A stretch of 64,000 bases of DNA from Methylovirgula sp. 4M-Z18 (GCF_037890675.1 NZ_CP149574.1:4564874-4628873), one strand, 5' to 3'; shown: positions 24,316 to 33,402, numbered from the stretch's first letter. Translations and numbers: made by a program. The notes: generated by a model from the sequence alone, not told the origin.

Positions 24316-24939
24316 TTACTGCGTGAAGGCAAGGCGCAGGCTGAAACCGAACAGCAGCGAGGCGAACAGCCAGCGCTGGATCCGCTGCGCCAGCGGATGG
24401 CGCGCGAGCCAGCGGCCAAGGCTGGCACCCGTCATGATGTAGAGCAGATCGAACGCCGCGCCGAGGCCGACGAGAAGGACGCCGAGCAGCGCGAATTGCC
24501 CCGGCACTTGGCCCATCTCGGGACGGATGAACTGCGGCAGCAGCACCGAACAGAACAGCAGCGCCTTGGGGTTGGAAATATTGGTGATCAGACCGCGCAG
24601 GCAGGCGGCGCGCAGACGTCGCGGCGCAGGTGTCGCCGCAGTCTCGTGACCGGCGTGCACCGCCCCGCTGCGCAGGATCGCGATGCCGATCCAGATCAGA
24701 TAGCCGACGCCGACCAGCCGGACCGCCTCGAAAGCCCAGGGCGCCGAGCGCAGCAGCGCGGCAAGCCCCAGCGCCGAGAGCGTGACATGGGTAGCGCGGG
24801 CGAGGCCAAGGCCGACAGCGCCGGCGAGAGCCGCGACCCGCCCTTGTGCGGCGCTCATTTCCAGCAGCAGGATCATGTCGGGACCGGGCACGAGATAGGC
24901 GACGGCAAGCGCGGCGATGAAAAGGGATAGATCGTTCAT
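24316..24939 (-). CDS. LysE-family amino acid exporter
   Basis: About 207 residues with six hydrophobic segments. PGPDMILLLEMSAAQGRVAA near residue 15 is the LysE/RhtB signature, and NISNPKALLFCSVLLPQFI is the second conserved block. The start at ATG 24939 is chosen because GAGGAA sits 7 nt before it. It probably exports an amino acid or small analogue. It is divergent from an Lrp/AsnC regulator with a palindromic site between them, the usual regulator-exporter pair. It is convergent with yegD. Confidence 0.9.
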   Translation of the reverse strand: MNDLSLFIAALAVAYLVPGPDMILLLEMSAAQGRVAALAGAVGLGLARATHVTLSALGLAALLRSAPWAFEAVRLVGVGYLIWIGIAILRSGAVHAGHETAATPAPRRLRAACLRGLITNISNPKALLFCSVLLPQFIRPEMGQVPGQFALLGVLLVGLGAAFDLLYIMTGASLGRWLARHPLAQRIQRWLFASLLFGFSLRLAFTQ

Positions 24940-25021
24940 GGCCATTTCCTCGGGTGGTAATTGGCTCTGATTTAGCACCGGAGGGCCAGGCAGGTCCTTG
25001 CGTTCTGTGCCATGAAACTGT

Positions 25022-25051
25022 TCAATATTGGCAGATTATGTCCTATATTGA
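25022..25051. promoter_or_regulatory. Putative Lrp-type operator
   Basis: TCAATAT (25022-25028) and ATATTGA (25045-25051) form an inverted repeat across 16 bp, in the lysE/lrp intergenic space. It is centred 32 bp before the lrp ATG, suiting a dimeric Lrp/AsnC protein. Confidence 0.55.
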
Positions 25052-25068
25052 TCTTTTCGGGGTCGCCC

Positions 25069-25581
25069 ATGCCAAAAATCAAACTGGATGCGATCGATCG
25101 GCGAATCCTGGCGGCGCTGCAGCAGGACGGGCGGCTCACCAATGTCCAGCTTGCGGACAAAGTCGGCCTGTCGCCCTCGCCTTGCCTGCGCCGGGTGCGG
25201 TTCCTGGAGGATGCCGGGGTGATCGGCGGCTATCACGCAAGCCTCGACCGGCGCGAACTGGGCCTCGGCCTCACGGTCTTCGTCGAGGTGAAGGTCCAGC
25301 GCCACGACGACGAATCGGCCACGGCGTTTCGCGAGGCGGTCAAGGCGCGGCGCGAGATCATCTCGTGCCACCTCGTCTCGGGACAGTCGGATTTTCTGCT
25401 GCAGGTTGTGCTGCCGGATCTTTCGGCCTACGAGACGTTTCTACTCGACGTGCTGCTCAAACTGCCCGGCGTCAGCGACATCCGCAGCAATTTCGCCATT
25501 CAGACCGTGAAGGCGGAGGGCGGCTTGCCGCTCGACCATTTGCCCGAGACGGCGCTTTCGCTCAAATCGCCCATGGATTAG
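25069..25581 (+). CDS. Lrp/AsnC-family transcriptional regulator
   Basis: 170 residues from MPKIKLDAIDRRILAALQQD. The N-terminal helix-turn-helix (NVQLADKVGLSPSPCLRRVR) is followed by the RAM/AsnC ligand-binding domain (VFVEVKVQRHDDE, CHLVSGQSDFLLQVVLPDL, LPGVSDIRSNFAIQTVK). It probably senses an amino acid and activates the divergent LysE exporter. The longer frame from 25012 would put the start inside the operator. Confidence 0.92.
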   Translation: MPKIKLDAIDRRILAALQQDGRLTNVQLADKVGLSPSPCLRRVRFLEDAGVIGGYHASLDRRELGLGLTVFVEVKVQRHDDESATAFREAVKARREIISCHLVSGQSDFLLQVVLPDLSAYETFLLDVLLKLPGVSDIRSNFAIQTVKAEGGLPLDHLPETALSLKSPMD

Positions 25582-25608
25582 CCTGCGCCAAAACTGGGAA
25601 TCACTTCA

Positions 25609-26985
25609 ATGTCCGCGCATTTCGCCAAACCAACGCCTGAATCGACCCCGATCTTCTTCGCCACGACCGAAACCTGGAGCGAGGTGAAGAAAAATCTCTC
25701 CGCCGAGGCGCGGACGTTTTGCGATTCATGTGGCTTCGAGCCGAAATCCGGACGGCACATCGTCGTGCCCGATACGAAGGGCCGGATCGGCGCGGTCGTG
25801 ATGGGGCTGGAAAGCGGCTCGGCGTGGCGCGATGGGTTTCTGCCCGGCAAGCTCGCGGCGCTGCTCCCCGTCGGCACCTACCATTTCTCCAACGATCCGC
25901 ATGACGTGGCGCTCGGCGCGCTTGGCTGGCTGCTCGGCAGCTATCATTTCACCCGCTACAGAAAGAGCGGCGGCTCGGCCGCTGGCTTGGTCGCACCCGA
26001 GGGTGTCGATGCCAAGCGCCTCGAGAGCATTGCCCGCGCCGTGACCTTCGGCCGTGATCTCGTCAACACGCCGACCAACGACATGGGGCCGCAGGCGCTT
26101 GAGGACGCCGCCGCGCATCTGGCGAAGGAGCACGAGGCCAATCTCAAAGTCACGCGCGGCGAAAAATTGCTCGAGAAGAATTTTCCGCTCATTCACGCGG
26201 TCGGCCGCGCCGCGACACAGGAGCCGCGGCTGATCGACCTGCGCTGGGGCAACAAATCGGCGCCGAAAATCACTTTGGTCGGCAAGGGCGTCTGTTTCGA
26301 CACCGGCGGCCTCGACATCAAGCCGAGCAGCAGCATGCTCCTGATGAAGAAAGACATGGGCGGCGCGGCGGCGGCCCTCGCGCTGGCTGCGATGATCATG
26401 GAGGCGGACCTGCCAGTGCGTTTGCGGGTGCTCATTCCGGCGGTGGAAAATTCGATCGCATCGGATGCCTTTCGCCCGAGCGACATTTACGTGGCCCGCA
26501 ACGGCCTCAGCGTCGAGATCGGCAATACCGATGCCGAAGGCCGGCTGGTGCTCGCCGACGCGCTCGCCTTGGCGAGCGAGGACGAACCCGATTTGCTGAT
26601 GGATTTCGCGACGCTCACCGGCGCGGCGCGCACGGCGCTCGGCCCGGATCTGCCGGCTTTCTATACGAATGACGAAACCTTCGCCGGCGATGTCGCCACG
26701 CAGGCAAGGGCGAGCGCCGACCCGGTCTGGCGCATGCCGCTGTGGCCGCCTTACGCCGCGATGATGGACGGCAAGATTTCCGATCTCAACAATTCGGGCA
26801 ACAGCGCCTTCGCCGGCTCGATCACCGCGGCGCTGTTCCTGAAGCGCTTCGTCGGCGACCATGGCACATGGGCGCATTTCGACATGTACGCCTGGAACCC
26901 GAAGGCCGGCCCCGGCCGCCCCGAAGGCGGCGAAGTGCAAGTGGCGCGCATGCTGTTCGACCTGCTGGCGAAGCGATATGGGTGA
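25609..26985 (+). CDS. M17 leucyl aminopeptidase family protein
   Basis: 458 residues. The metal-binding and catalytic motifs are GKGVCFDTGGLDIKPSSSML, KKDMGGAAAA and the hallmark NTDAEGRLVLADAL. These hexameric dizinc enzymes remove N-terminal residues in the cytoplasm. The N-terminal domain is shorter and less conserved than in E. coli PepA, closer to the PepB branch. It follows lrp with 27 bp between them, so it may share that transcript. An inverted pair of REP-like repeats lies just after the stop. Confidence 0.92.
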   Translation: MSAHFAKPTPESTPIFFATTETWSEVKKNLSAEARTFCDSCGFEPKSGRHIVVPDTKGRIGAVVMGLESGSAWRDGFLPGKLAALLPVGTYHFSNDPHDVALGALGWLLGSYHFTRYRKSGGSAAGLVAPEGVDAKRLESIARAVTFGRDLVNTPTNDMGPQALEDAAAHLAKEHEANLKVTRGEKLLEKNFPLIHAVGRAATQEPRLIDLRWGNKSAPKITLVGKGVCFDTGGLDIKPSSSMLLMKKDMGGAAAALALAAMIMEADLPVRLRVLIPAVENSIASDAFRPSDIYVARNGLSVEIGNTDAEGRLVLADALALASEDEPDLLMDFATLTGAARTALGPDLPAFYTNDETFAGDVATQARASADPVWRMPLWPPYAAMMDGKISDLNNSGNSAFAGSITAALFLKRFVGDHGTWAHFDMYAWNPKAGPGRPEGGEVQVARMLFDLLAKRYG

Positions 26986-26988
26986 AGC

Positions 26989-27114
26989 CGTCATTGCGAG
27001 CGAAGCGAAGCAATCCATCCCCGGTTGTCCCCCGGGTAGCCACATGAGTCCCGCATTCGAAGACCGCTCATCGGTGGATGGATTGCTTCGTCGCTTTGCT
27101 CCTCGCAATGACGG
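26989..27114. repeat. Inverted pair of REP-like repeats, family A
   Basis: Forward copy 26989-27020 (GTCATTGCGAGCGAAGCGAA then GCAATCCATCC) and inverted copy 27076-27114 (GGATGGATTGCTTCG ... CTCGCAATGACGG), with 55 bp between them. This is the two-unit arrangement of BIME-type REP elements. Confidence 0.8.
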
Positions 27115-27182
27115 TGTACCGAGTCGTATCTGCCTCGTCCGTTACGCTGCGCATACCCCATCCTCTTGCTAAGCTCTCTCCC

Positions 27183-29183
27183 ATGCATCGTTATTCCATC
27201 GGCATAGACACGGGCGGCACCTATACGGATGCTGCGATCATCGATGCGGGCGCGCATCAGGTGGTGGCAAGCGCGAAGGCCTTGACCACCAAGGGCGATT
27301 TGAGCGCCGGCGTCATCGAGGCGCTGACCGCCGTTCTGAAAAGCAACCAGGTGCAAGTCTCCGGCCCCGACATTTCGCTCGTCTCGCTGTCGACCACGCT
27401 CGCCACTAACGCGATCGTCGAAGGCCACGGCTCCGAGATCGCCATGATCTTCATCGGTTTCGATGCGCAGATGATCGAGCGCGCCAACGTGCGCGGCGCA
27501 GTGCCGAGCGCGCGCATCCTGCAAATCCCGGGCGGACACAATCACGCCGGTGACGAGGTCGCGCCGCTAGATCGTGAAAAAATCGAAAGTTTCGTCCGTC
27601 TTCATGCGCATGAGGTGGATGCCTTTGCCGTTGCCGCGCAATATTCGGTGCGCAATCCCTCGCACGAACATGCGGCGCGCGACATCGTCCGCGCGCTCAC
27701 ATCCTGCGCCGTCACGCTCTCAAGCGAAATCGCACAGGACTTGGATGCGCCGCGCCGCGCTTTGACCGCCGCGCTCAACGCGCGCATCATTGGCCGCATC
27801 GGCGCGCTGATCGCGGCCGTGCGCAACGCGATGACGCAGCTCAGGATCGTCGCGCCCCTGATGATCGTCAAAGGCGATGGCGCGCTCGCCAGTGCCGAAG
27901 TCATTGCCGAGCGGCCGATCGAGACGATTCTCTCCGGCCCTGCCGCCAGCGTCATCGGCGCGAAGTTTCTTTCGAATCGCAGAAATTTCGTCATGTCCGA
28001 TATCGGCGGCACCACGACCGATGTGGCGATTTTGGAAAACGGCTGGCCCAAGCTCAACCGCGCCGGCGCGGTGGTCGGCGGCCGGCGCACCATGGTGCGC
28101 GCCATCGACATGCGTACCTTCGGCCTCGGCGGAGATACGCAAGCCGATATCGACGACCAAGGCCGCGTCGATCTCGGCACCAACCGCATCGTGCCTTTGG
28201 CGCTGCTCGGCCAACGCGATCCGCGCGTGCTCGACATGTTGCGCGCGCAGTTGAACGAACGCGATCACGTGCCGCATGCGGGGCGCTTCGCGCTCAAGCC
28301 TTTCGGCGAAATCGCGCCGCCGAAAATGGGTGCGCTGAGCGCGCGCGAAGCGGAGGTCTACGCGAGCATCGGCGACAAGCCTGTCGCGCTGCGCGACATC
28401 ATCTTCAGCCCGGCGGCGCATCGCGCGCTGAACCGCCTCGCCGCGCTCGGGCTGGTGCAGATCGCCGGCTTCACGCCCAGCGACGCGGCCCATGTCCTGC
28501 GCCTGCAAAGCCAATGGTCGCGCGAAGCCGCGCTGCTCGGCGCGGCGCTGTTGCTGCGTTGGCGGCGCATGACCGCCGTGAATGAGACCGACGAAGCGCC
28601 CATGCTTGCCTTGGCGCAAGATATCGTCGATGCCGTTGTCGCCAAGACCGGCCGCGTGCTGATCGAGACGTTGAGCGCGCGAGAGCTTGCGCTGGATGAC
28701 CCGTTCGTCCAGGCGGTGGTGAGTGGCAGCCATCGCTTCGCCAATTTGAAGGTTTCGATTGCCCCGGCATTCCCGGTCGTCGCGGTCGGCGGCCCGGCGC
28801 CGGTCTATTATCCCGAAGTCGGCAAGAGGCTGCATTGCGAAATCGTGCTGCCGGACCATGGCGATGTTGCCAATGCGGTCGGCGCGGGCGTCGGCGTGGT
28901 GCGGGCCCGCATCATGCTGGAGCTCACTATGCCCGGTCCCGGCATCTGGCGCGTGCATCACGACGATAAGCCCGCAACCTTTGCCGAGCCGACCGAAGCG
29001 CTTGATTATGCGATCGATCTGGCGACGGATCTCGCCCGCAGCGGCGCACGCCATTCCGGCGCCGCCGACCCGGAACTCGATGTCCATGTGGACCGCGTCG
29101 ACATTCCCGGCATGGACGGCGACAAGGGCCTGATCGCCGCAACGGTCTTCGTGGAAAGCTGGGGAGATCCGCTCACCGCCTGA
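27183..29183 (+). CDS. Hydantoinase/oxoprolinase family protein (HyuA-like)
   Basis: 666 residues from MHRYSIGIDTGGTYTDAAII, the N-terminal Hydant_A_N signature. The second ATP-binding block is VMSDIGGTTTDVAILENGWP near residue 275, and AIDMRTFGLGGDTQADIDDQ follows. Members hydrolyse cyclic amides (hydantoins, 5-oxoproline) with ATP, usually together with a HyuB subunit. No HyuB-like gene lies next to it, so it is either a stand-alone member or has another role. A longer frame begins inside the repeat at 27078 and is rejected. Confidence 0.85.
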   Translation: MHRYSIGIDTGGTYTDAAIIDAGAHQVVASAKALTTKGDLSAGVIEALTAVLKSNQVQVSGPDISLVSLSTTLATNAIVEGHGSEIAMIFIGFDAQMIERANVRGAVPSARILQIPGGHNHAGDEVAPLDREKIESFVRLHAHEVDAFAVAAQYSVRNPSHEHAARDIVRALTSCAVTLSSEIAQDLDAPRRALTAALNARIIGRIGALIAAVRNAMTQLRIVAPLMIVKGDGALASAEVIAERPIETILSGPAASVIGAKFLSNRRNFVMSDIGGTTTDVAILENGWPKLNRAGAVVGGRRTMVRAIDMRTFGLGGDTQADIDDQGRVDLGTNRIVPLALLGQRDPRVLDMLRAQLNERDHVPHAGRFALKPFGEIAPPKMGALSAREAEVYASIGDKPVALRDIIFSPAAHRALNRLAALGLVQIAGFTPSDAAHVLRLQSQWSREAALLGAALLLRWRRMTAVNETDEAPMLALAQDIVDAVVAKTGRVLIETLSARELALDDPFVQAVVSGSHRFANLKVSIAPAFPVVAVGGPAPVYYPEVGKRLHCEIVLPDHGDVANAVGAGVGVVRARIMLELTMPGPGIWRVHHDDKPATFAEPTEALDYAIDLATDLARSGARHSGAADPELDVHVDRVDIPGMDGDKGLIAATVFVESWGDPLTA

Positions 29184-29207
29184 TCGAACGGACCGCAGCC
29201 TTCTCCT

Positions 29208-30320
29208 CTACACCTCGACCCAGTGCCCCTCTTGCGCGGCGCGCGCGATGGCGTGCACCGTGCGTTCGATCTGCAGGCCGCCGTCAGTAAAAGTGATCGC
29301 CAGGCGCTGCTCGCCCGCGATCAGGCCGATGAGCGCGCGGCACTCAATCGTCTTCAGGTCGTTGAAGCCGAGCTGGTGCCCGGCGCCTGGCGTGAAGATG
29401 CCGTAGGGCTGGTGCGCCGGCGCCATGAGGATGGTGCGGAAACCCTGGTTCTCCTCCGCGCCGTCGCGCACGAAGAGCTGCACTTCGTTGAACCGCTCCT
29501 GATCGAAGGCGAGCGTGCCGTTCGAGCCGAAAATCTGCACCGCGATGCGCCCCTTGCGGCCCCAGGCGGCGCGGCTCACCAGAATGCTGGCGTTGATATT
29601 GCCGGGGAAACGCAACAGCGCCGTGGCGCAATCCCAATTTTCCACAGCGATCGGACCGCTCGGCGAGGGACGGGTCGCGTAGGGGCGGGTCATGTCGCCG
29701 AAGACATGGGTCGCGCCGCCGAACAAGGTCCAGAGCAGGCTGAGCGGATGCACGGCAAAATCGTCGAGGGCGCCATAGCCCGAGGCCTTTTCGCTGCGCC
29801 AGGACATCGGCGCCTGCGCGTCGGCCATGAAATCCTCGTCCATTTCGATGCGCACGTGGTGCACCGCGCCGATCACGCCGTCGTCGATGATCTTCTTCAT
29901 GTGCCGCACGGCGGGATTCTGGATGTAATTGTAGCCGAGCAGGGCGACCCGGCCGCTGCGCGCGGCGGCGTCCTGCATCCGCACCGCGTCGTCGAGCGAC
30001 GGCGCCATCGGCTTTTCGCACCAGACATGCTTGCCCGCGTCGAGCGCCGCAATCGCCATTTCGGCATGAAAGCGGTTGGGGGTCGTGATCGACACCACGT
30101 CGATCGCCGGATCTTCGACAATGCTGCGCCAATCGCTCGTCGCGCGCGCGAAACCGAAGGCTGCTGCACGCTCGCGCGCCAGATCCTCACTGACCTCGCA
30201 CAGGGTCGCGAGCATGGGGCGCGCCACGTCGCCATAGACGGTTTTCACCGCATTCCAGGCGATCGCATGGCACTTGCCCATATAACCGGTGCCGATCAGG
30301 GCGACATTGAGCGATTTCAT
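29208..30320 (-). CDS. Gfo/Idh/MocA-family dehydrogenase of the inositol region
   Basis: 370 residues. The Rossmann motif is VALIGTGYMGKCHAIAWNA, the family lysine motif is HVWCEKPMAPSLDDAV (EKP), and DDFAVHPLSLLWTLFGG holds the catalytic His region. It oxidises a polyol or sugar with NAD(P). It is divergent from the RpiR-type regulator gene, and an IolR-like site lies between them, so it probably handles an inositol isomer or derivative. It is distinct from IolG at 32235, with little sequence in common beyond the fold. Confidence 0.85.
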   Translation of the reverse strand: MKSLNVALIGTGYMGKCHAIAWNAVKTVYGDVARPMLATLCEVSEDLARERAAAFGFARATSDWRSIVEDPAIDVVSITTPNRFHAEMAIAALDAGKHVWCEKPMAPSLDDAVRMQDAAARSGRVALLGYNYIQNPAVRHMKKIIDDGVIGAVHHVRIEMDEDFMADAQAPMSWRSEKASGYGALDDFAVHPLSLLWTLFGGATHVFGDMTRPYATRPSPSGPIAVENWDCATALLRFPGNINASILVSRAAWGRKGRIAVQIFGSNGTLAFDQERFNEVQLFVRDGAEENQGFRTILMAPAHQPYGIFTPGAGHQLGFNDLKTIECRALIGLIAGEQRLAITFTDGGLQIERTVHAIARAAQEGHWVEV

Positions 30321-30373
30321 GGCGGGGTTTCCTCCGCGTCGGGCATGCGCGCGACGGATGATTTGGTGCGTTT

Positions 30374-30398
30374 GAAAGATTATTAGAATAAATCTTCC
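30374..30398. promoter_or_regulatory. Putative IolR operator
   Basis: A near-perfect palindrome of 25 bp that reads GGAAGATTTATTCT on the minus strand (GGAA-N6-TTCT) and is extended by an outer GAAAGAT/ATCTTCC pairing. It lies between the divergent dehydrogenase and regulator genes. The same GGAA-N6-TTCT form occurs at 33289-33302. Confidence 0.55.
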
Positions 30399-30494
30399 AT
30401 TTCATTGTGACTGTGTCAAGCTAGGCCCCTTGCAGAAACACGCATTTCCGCCCGTTCATCAAAATGTTATGGAGGACATGGAGGGGATTTTGGA

Positions 30495-31352
30495 ATGAGC
30501 GATGCAAAACCGGAAAAATCGTTGCAAAACGAACCGCCGCAGGATTTCGACGCGCTGAAAACGCTGATTCTCGACCGCGGCGACGCCTTGCCGAAACGGC
30601 TGCGGCAAGTGGCAGTCTTCGCGCTCGAGCATCCGGACGACGTCGCCTTCGGCACGGCCGCCGGGATTGCCGATACGGCGCAAGTGCAGCCCTCGACCCT
30701 CGTGCGCTTCGCCCAGACCCTGGGCTATTCCGGCTTCACCGAATTGCAGGGCGTCTTTCGCGACCGCCTGCGCGAGGGCTTCCCCGGTTATCGCGACCGT
30801 GTCGCCGCGCTGGCTGCCGAAGAGGTGAGCCTCGGCGGGCCGATGGCGCTGTTCCAGGGCTTCGCGCAATCGGCGGCGACTTCGCTCGACCATGCGCGCA
30901 TGACTTTGGATGCGGGCAAGCTCAATCAGGCGGTGGAATTGCTCGCGCAAGCCGACACGATCTATCTGCTCGGGAGCCGCCGCGTGTTTCCCGTGGCCGC
31001 TTATTTCGCATACGCTTTCGGCAATCTCGGCCTCAAGGCGTTTCTCGTCGACCAGGTCGGCCAGCTCGGTCCGGAACAATGCGGCAGCGCGACGAAGAAG
31101 GATGCGCTGCTCGTGACCAGCTTCACGCCTTACGCCCCCACCACGCTGGAGTTGACGCGCGAATTGAACGCGCGCGGCGTGCCGGTGGTGGCGATCACCG
31201 ACAGCGCCTTCTCGCCGCTGGCGCCGAGCGCAACCGTGTGGCTCGAAGTGGCCGAAGCGAATTTCGCGTCCTTCCGCTCGCTCGCAGCGACATTCGCGCT
31301 GGCGACGACGCTGGCGGTGGGCACGGCGGAAGCGCGGGGAAGGCGGCGGTGA
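30495..31352 (+). CDS. iolR: RpiR-family regulator of inositol catabolism
   Basis: 285 residues. The N-terminal helix-turn-helix is of the RpiR type (FGTAAGIADTAQVQPSTLVR then FAQTLGYSGFTELQGVFRDR). A SIS sugar-phosphate-binding domain follows (QADTIYLLGSRRVFPVAAYF, DALLVTSFTPYAPTTLELTR, VVAITDSAFSPLAPSA). In rhizobia such a protein represses iol genes until a phosphorylated intermediate is made. Placement next to iol genes and matching palindromes support that role here; the gene symbol is by analogy. Confidence 0.85.
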   Translation: MSDAKPEKSLQNEPPQDFDALKTLILDRGDALPKRLRQVAVFALEHPDDVAFGTAAGIADTAQVQPSTLVRFAQTLGYSGFTELQGVFRDRLREGFPGYRDRVAALAAEEVSLGGPMALFQGFAQSAATSLDHARMTLDAGKLNQAVELLAQADTIYLLGSRRVFPVAAYFAYAFGNLGLKAFLVDQVGQLGPEQCGSATKKDALLVTSFTPYAPTTLELTRELNARGVPVVAITDSAFSPLAPSATVWLEVAEANFASFRSLAATFALATTLAVGTAEARGRRR

Positions 31353-31363
31353 AGTGAGGTTAT

Positions 31364-31392
31364 GCCCTTCTCCCGCGAAGCGGGAGAAGGGC
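31364..31392. repeat. Palindromic repeat, family B
   Basis: GCCCTTCTCCCGC, loop GAA, GCGGGAGAAGGGC: perfect 13-bp arms. It sits between the convergent iolR and transglutaminase-like genes, where it could end both transcripts. Confidence 0.85.
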
Positions 31393-31403
31393 GGGAGGTC
31401 ACA

Positions 31404-32105
31404 TCAATTCGATTGCGCCAGGTGGGTCATCGTGTCGTGCGGCGGAGCGAGCGACATCCAGACGTTGGGATTTTCCTGCGACTGGCGCTTGACGAAGGCA
31501 TAGCCGGTTTCGTCCCAGGCGCGGATAGTGTTGACGAGATTGTCGAGGATGAATTCGCCCTTGTCGGTCTTGACCGTGAGGATCGTATGGCCCTCGCCGT
31601 CGAGATCCCACACGATGGTCATCAGCAAGGCCTGGCGCGGGAAGCCGGCATCGATCAGCAATTTGCGCTTGTAGAGCGCGTAGATCTTGCAATCGCCCTT
31701 GCCGTCCACCGGATAATCCCAATGGTCCGCCAGGGTTCCCCAATGGTCGAGATTGCTGACCGGCTCGATCTCTTCATTCACCTGCCGGTTGATGCGGTCG
31801 AGCGTGCGCCAGGTGTTGAGCGTGAGCTTGATATCGGCGGCAGGCAAATCGCTCACCTGGCATTCTTCCGGCCGACGGCCGCAAAAATCCATCCAGCCAT
31901 AGGGAATGCGTGCCACGCCCGTCTCGACCAGATCCTGCGAGTGTTTCAACGTCGCCGTTTCGAAATCGATGGCATCGTTCAGCTTCAACCGTTGCGTCGT
32001 CGACACGTGGCGCAGCTTGGTCTGGACCGAGTCCTGGTCGGGGCCGGCGAATGCCGTCGACGCCCAGAAGAGCAAAAGTGCCAAAAGTCCGACCCAACGC
32101 AACAT
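31404..32105 (-). CDS. Transglutaminase-like cysteine peptidase (BTLCP)
   Basis: 233 residues with a signal peptide (MLRWVGLLALLLFWASTAFA). The catalytic triad is visible: Cys in GKGDCKIYALYKR, His in EGHTILTVKTDKG and Asp in FILDNLVNTIRAWDE. This is the bacterial transglutaminase-like cysteine proteinase group that includes LapG, a periplasmic protease that releases adhesins under cyclic-di-GMP control. Neither the LapD receptor nor a target adhesin is in the window, so the substrate is open. Confidence 0.88.
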   Translation of the reverse strand: MLRWVGLLALLLFWASTAFAGPDQDSVQTKLRHVSTTQRLKLNDAIDFETATLKHSQDLVETGVARIPYGWMDFCGRRPEECQVSDLPAADIKLTLNTWRTLDRINRQVNEEIEPVSNLDHWGTLADHWDYPVDGKGDCKIYALYKRKLLIDAGFPRQALLMTIVWDLDGEGHTILTVKTDKGEFILDNLVNTIRAWDETGYAFVKRQSQENPNVWMSLAPPHDTMTHLAQSN

Positions 32106-32193
32106 GGTCGCCTCGTCCAGTTTCTTAACGAGGAGTTAACGCCTGTCGGTTGGAGGGTTCAACTTAAACTTTAATGGAAGGTTAACGACGTTT

Positions 32194-32220
32194 CCTCCTC
32201 CCCGTCAGCCGGGGAGAAGG
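32194..32220. repeat. Degenerate palindromic repeat, family B
   Basis: CCTCCTCCCC, then GTCAGCC, then GGGGAGAAGG: one mismatch in the arms. It lies just beyond the iolG stop. Confidence 0.6.
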
Positions 32221-32234
32221 AAAGCACCGATCTT

Positions 32235-33224
32235 TTAGGCGCCGATTTCCACCCGCTTTTTCGCCCTCCAGCTCTCCGTCGCCGCGTCGGCGATGAGCTG
32301 CGCGCGCAGGCCGTCTTCGCCCGAGGGCGCCGGCGCGACGCCTTTTTCCACAGCATTGATGAAGGCCTCGAGTTCGAGCCGGTAGGCATTGGCGTAGCGC
32401 TCGAGGAAGAAGTTCTGCACCGGATCGCCGGTAAAGCCCTGGCCGGTTGCGACTTCCACGCTCGTCTCATGCACGTTGCCCGCGCGGATCATGCCCTTGG
32501 CGCCGTGCACCTCGATACGCTGGTCATAACCATAGGTGGCGCGGCGCGAATTGGAGATTTGCGCGATCTTGCCGGATTTCGTCTCCAGCAGCACGGCCGC
32601 CGTATCGACATCGCCGGCTTTGCCGATTTCCGGATCGACCAGAGAGGACCCGACCGCCGTGACTGCAATCGGCTCCTCGTCGAGCAGAAAGCGCGCCATG
32701 TCGAAATCGTGAATCATCATGTCGCGGAAGAGGCCGCCCGAGCGGCCGATATAGGAAACCGGGGGCGGTGAGGGGTCACGCGAAATGACGGTGACGATTT
32801 CCACATTGCCCACCGCGCCGTTGTGCAGGCGCTGCTGCAGCGCCGCGAAATTCGGATCGAAGCGGCGGTTGAAGCCGATCATCAGCGGCGCCTTGGCCTC
32901 GTTCACCACTTTCAGACAGGCCTTGATCCGGTCGGCGTTCAGATCGACCGGCTTTTCGCAGAAGATCGCCTTGCCCGCGCGCGCGGCCTGCTCGATGAGA
33001 TCGGAGTGCATGTCGGTCGGCGCGCAAATCAGGACCGCATCGATGTTTTTATCCGCCATGATGCCGGCAATATCCGCGACTTTCGCGCCATATTGCGCGG
33101 CGACGTCGGCGGCCGCTTTCGCATCGGCATCGGCGACAAGCGCAAGCTCCGTGCCCTTATGCGCGGCGACATTGCCGCCATGAATCCGGCCGATTCGCCC
33201 GGCCCCGATCAATCCAAACCGCAT
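32235..33224 (-). CDS. iolG: Inositol 2-dehydrogenase
   Basis: About 329 residues from MRFGLIGAGRIGRIHGGNVA. The start at 33224 is fixed by GGAGGAGTTAAC directly before it. Features are the Rossmann motif GLIGAGRIGRIH, AIFCEKPVDLNADRI (EKP lysine), MIGFNRRFDPNFAALQ and GGLFRDMMIHDFDMARFLL with the catalytic Asp and His. It oxidises myo-inositol to 2-keto-myo-inositol with NAD, the first step of the pathway encoded to its right. It is divergent from the SDR-iolCDEB operon across a region with two IolR-like sites. Confidence 0.93.
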   Translation of the reverse strand: MRFGLIGAGRIGRIHGGNVAAHKGTELALVADADAKAAADVAAQYGAKVADIAGIMADKNIDAVLICAPTDMHSDLIEQAARAGKAIFCEKPVDLNADRIKACLKVVNEAKAPLMIGFNRRFDPNFAALQQRLHNGAVGNVEIVTVISRDPSPPPVSYIGRSGGLFRDMMIHDFDMARFLLDEEPIAVTAVGSSLVDPEIGKAGDVDTAAVLLETKSGKIAQISNSRRATYGYDQRIEVHGAKGMIRAGNVHETSVEVATGQGFTGDPVQNFFLERYANAYRLELEAFINAVEKGVAPAPSGEDGLRAQLIADAATESWRAKKRVEIGA

Positions 33225-33288
33225 GTTAACTCCTCCCATTACACGCCTTTTGCGCTCTTCGACCGCCGCCAGTGACAAATCTCGAAAG

Positions 33289-33332
33289 AGAACAAATATT
33301 CCATGTTGACCAAAAAATAGAATTGTTGTTTC
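33289..33332. promoter_or_regulatory. Two putative IolR sites between iolG and the iol operon
   Basis: AGAACAAATATTCC (33289-33302; minus strand GGAA-N6-TTCT) and AGAATTGTTGTTTC (33319-33332; GAAA-N6-TTCT), 30 bp apart. Both match the core of the site at 30385-30398. Confidence 0.55.
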
Positions 33333-33402
33333 ATAAAGGCAAGCGATCTTTTAAACGCGGATCGAATGACCGACCGCCGCAACACCATATGAGGAGACGT
33401 CC

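Noticed and set aside
27720-29087. 455-residue open frame opposite the hydantoinase-family gene
   Set aside because: Shadow frame with Arg/Asp/His-rich composition and no motif.
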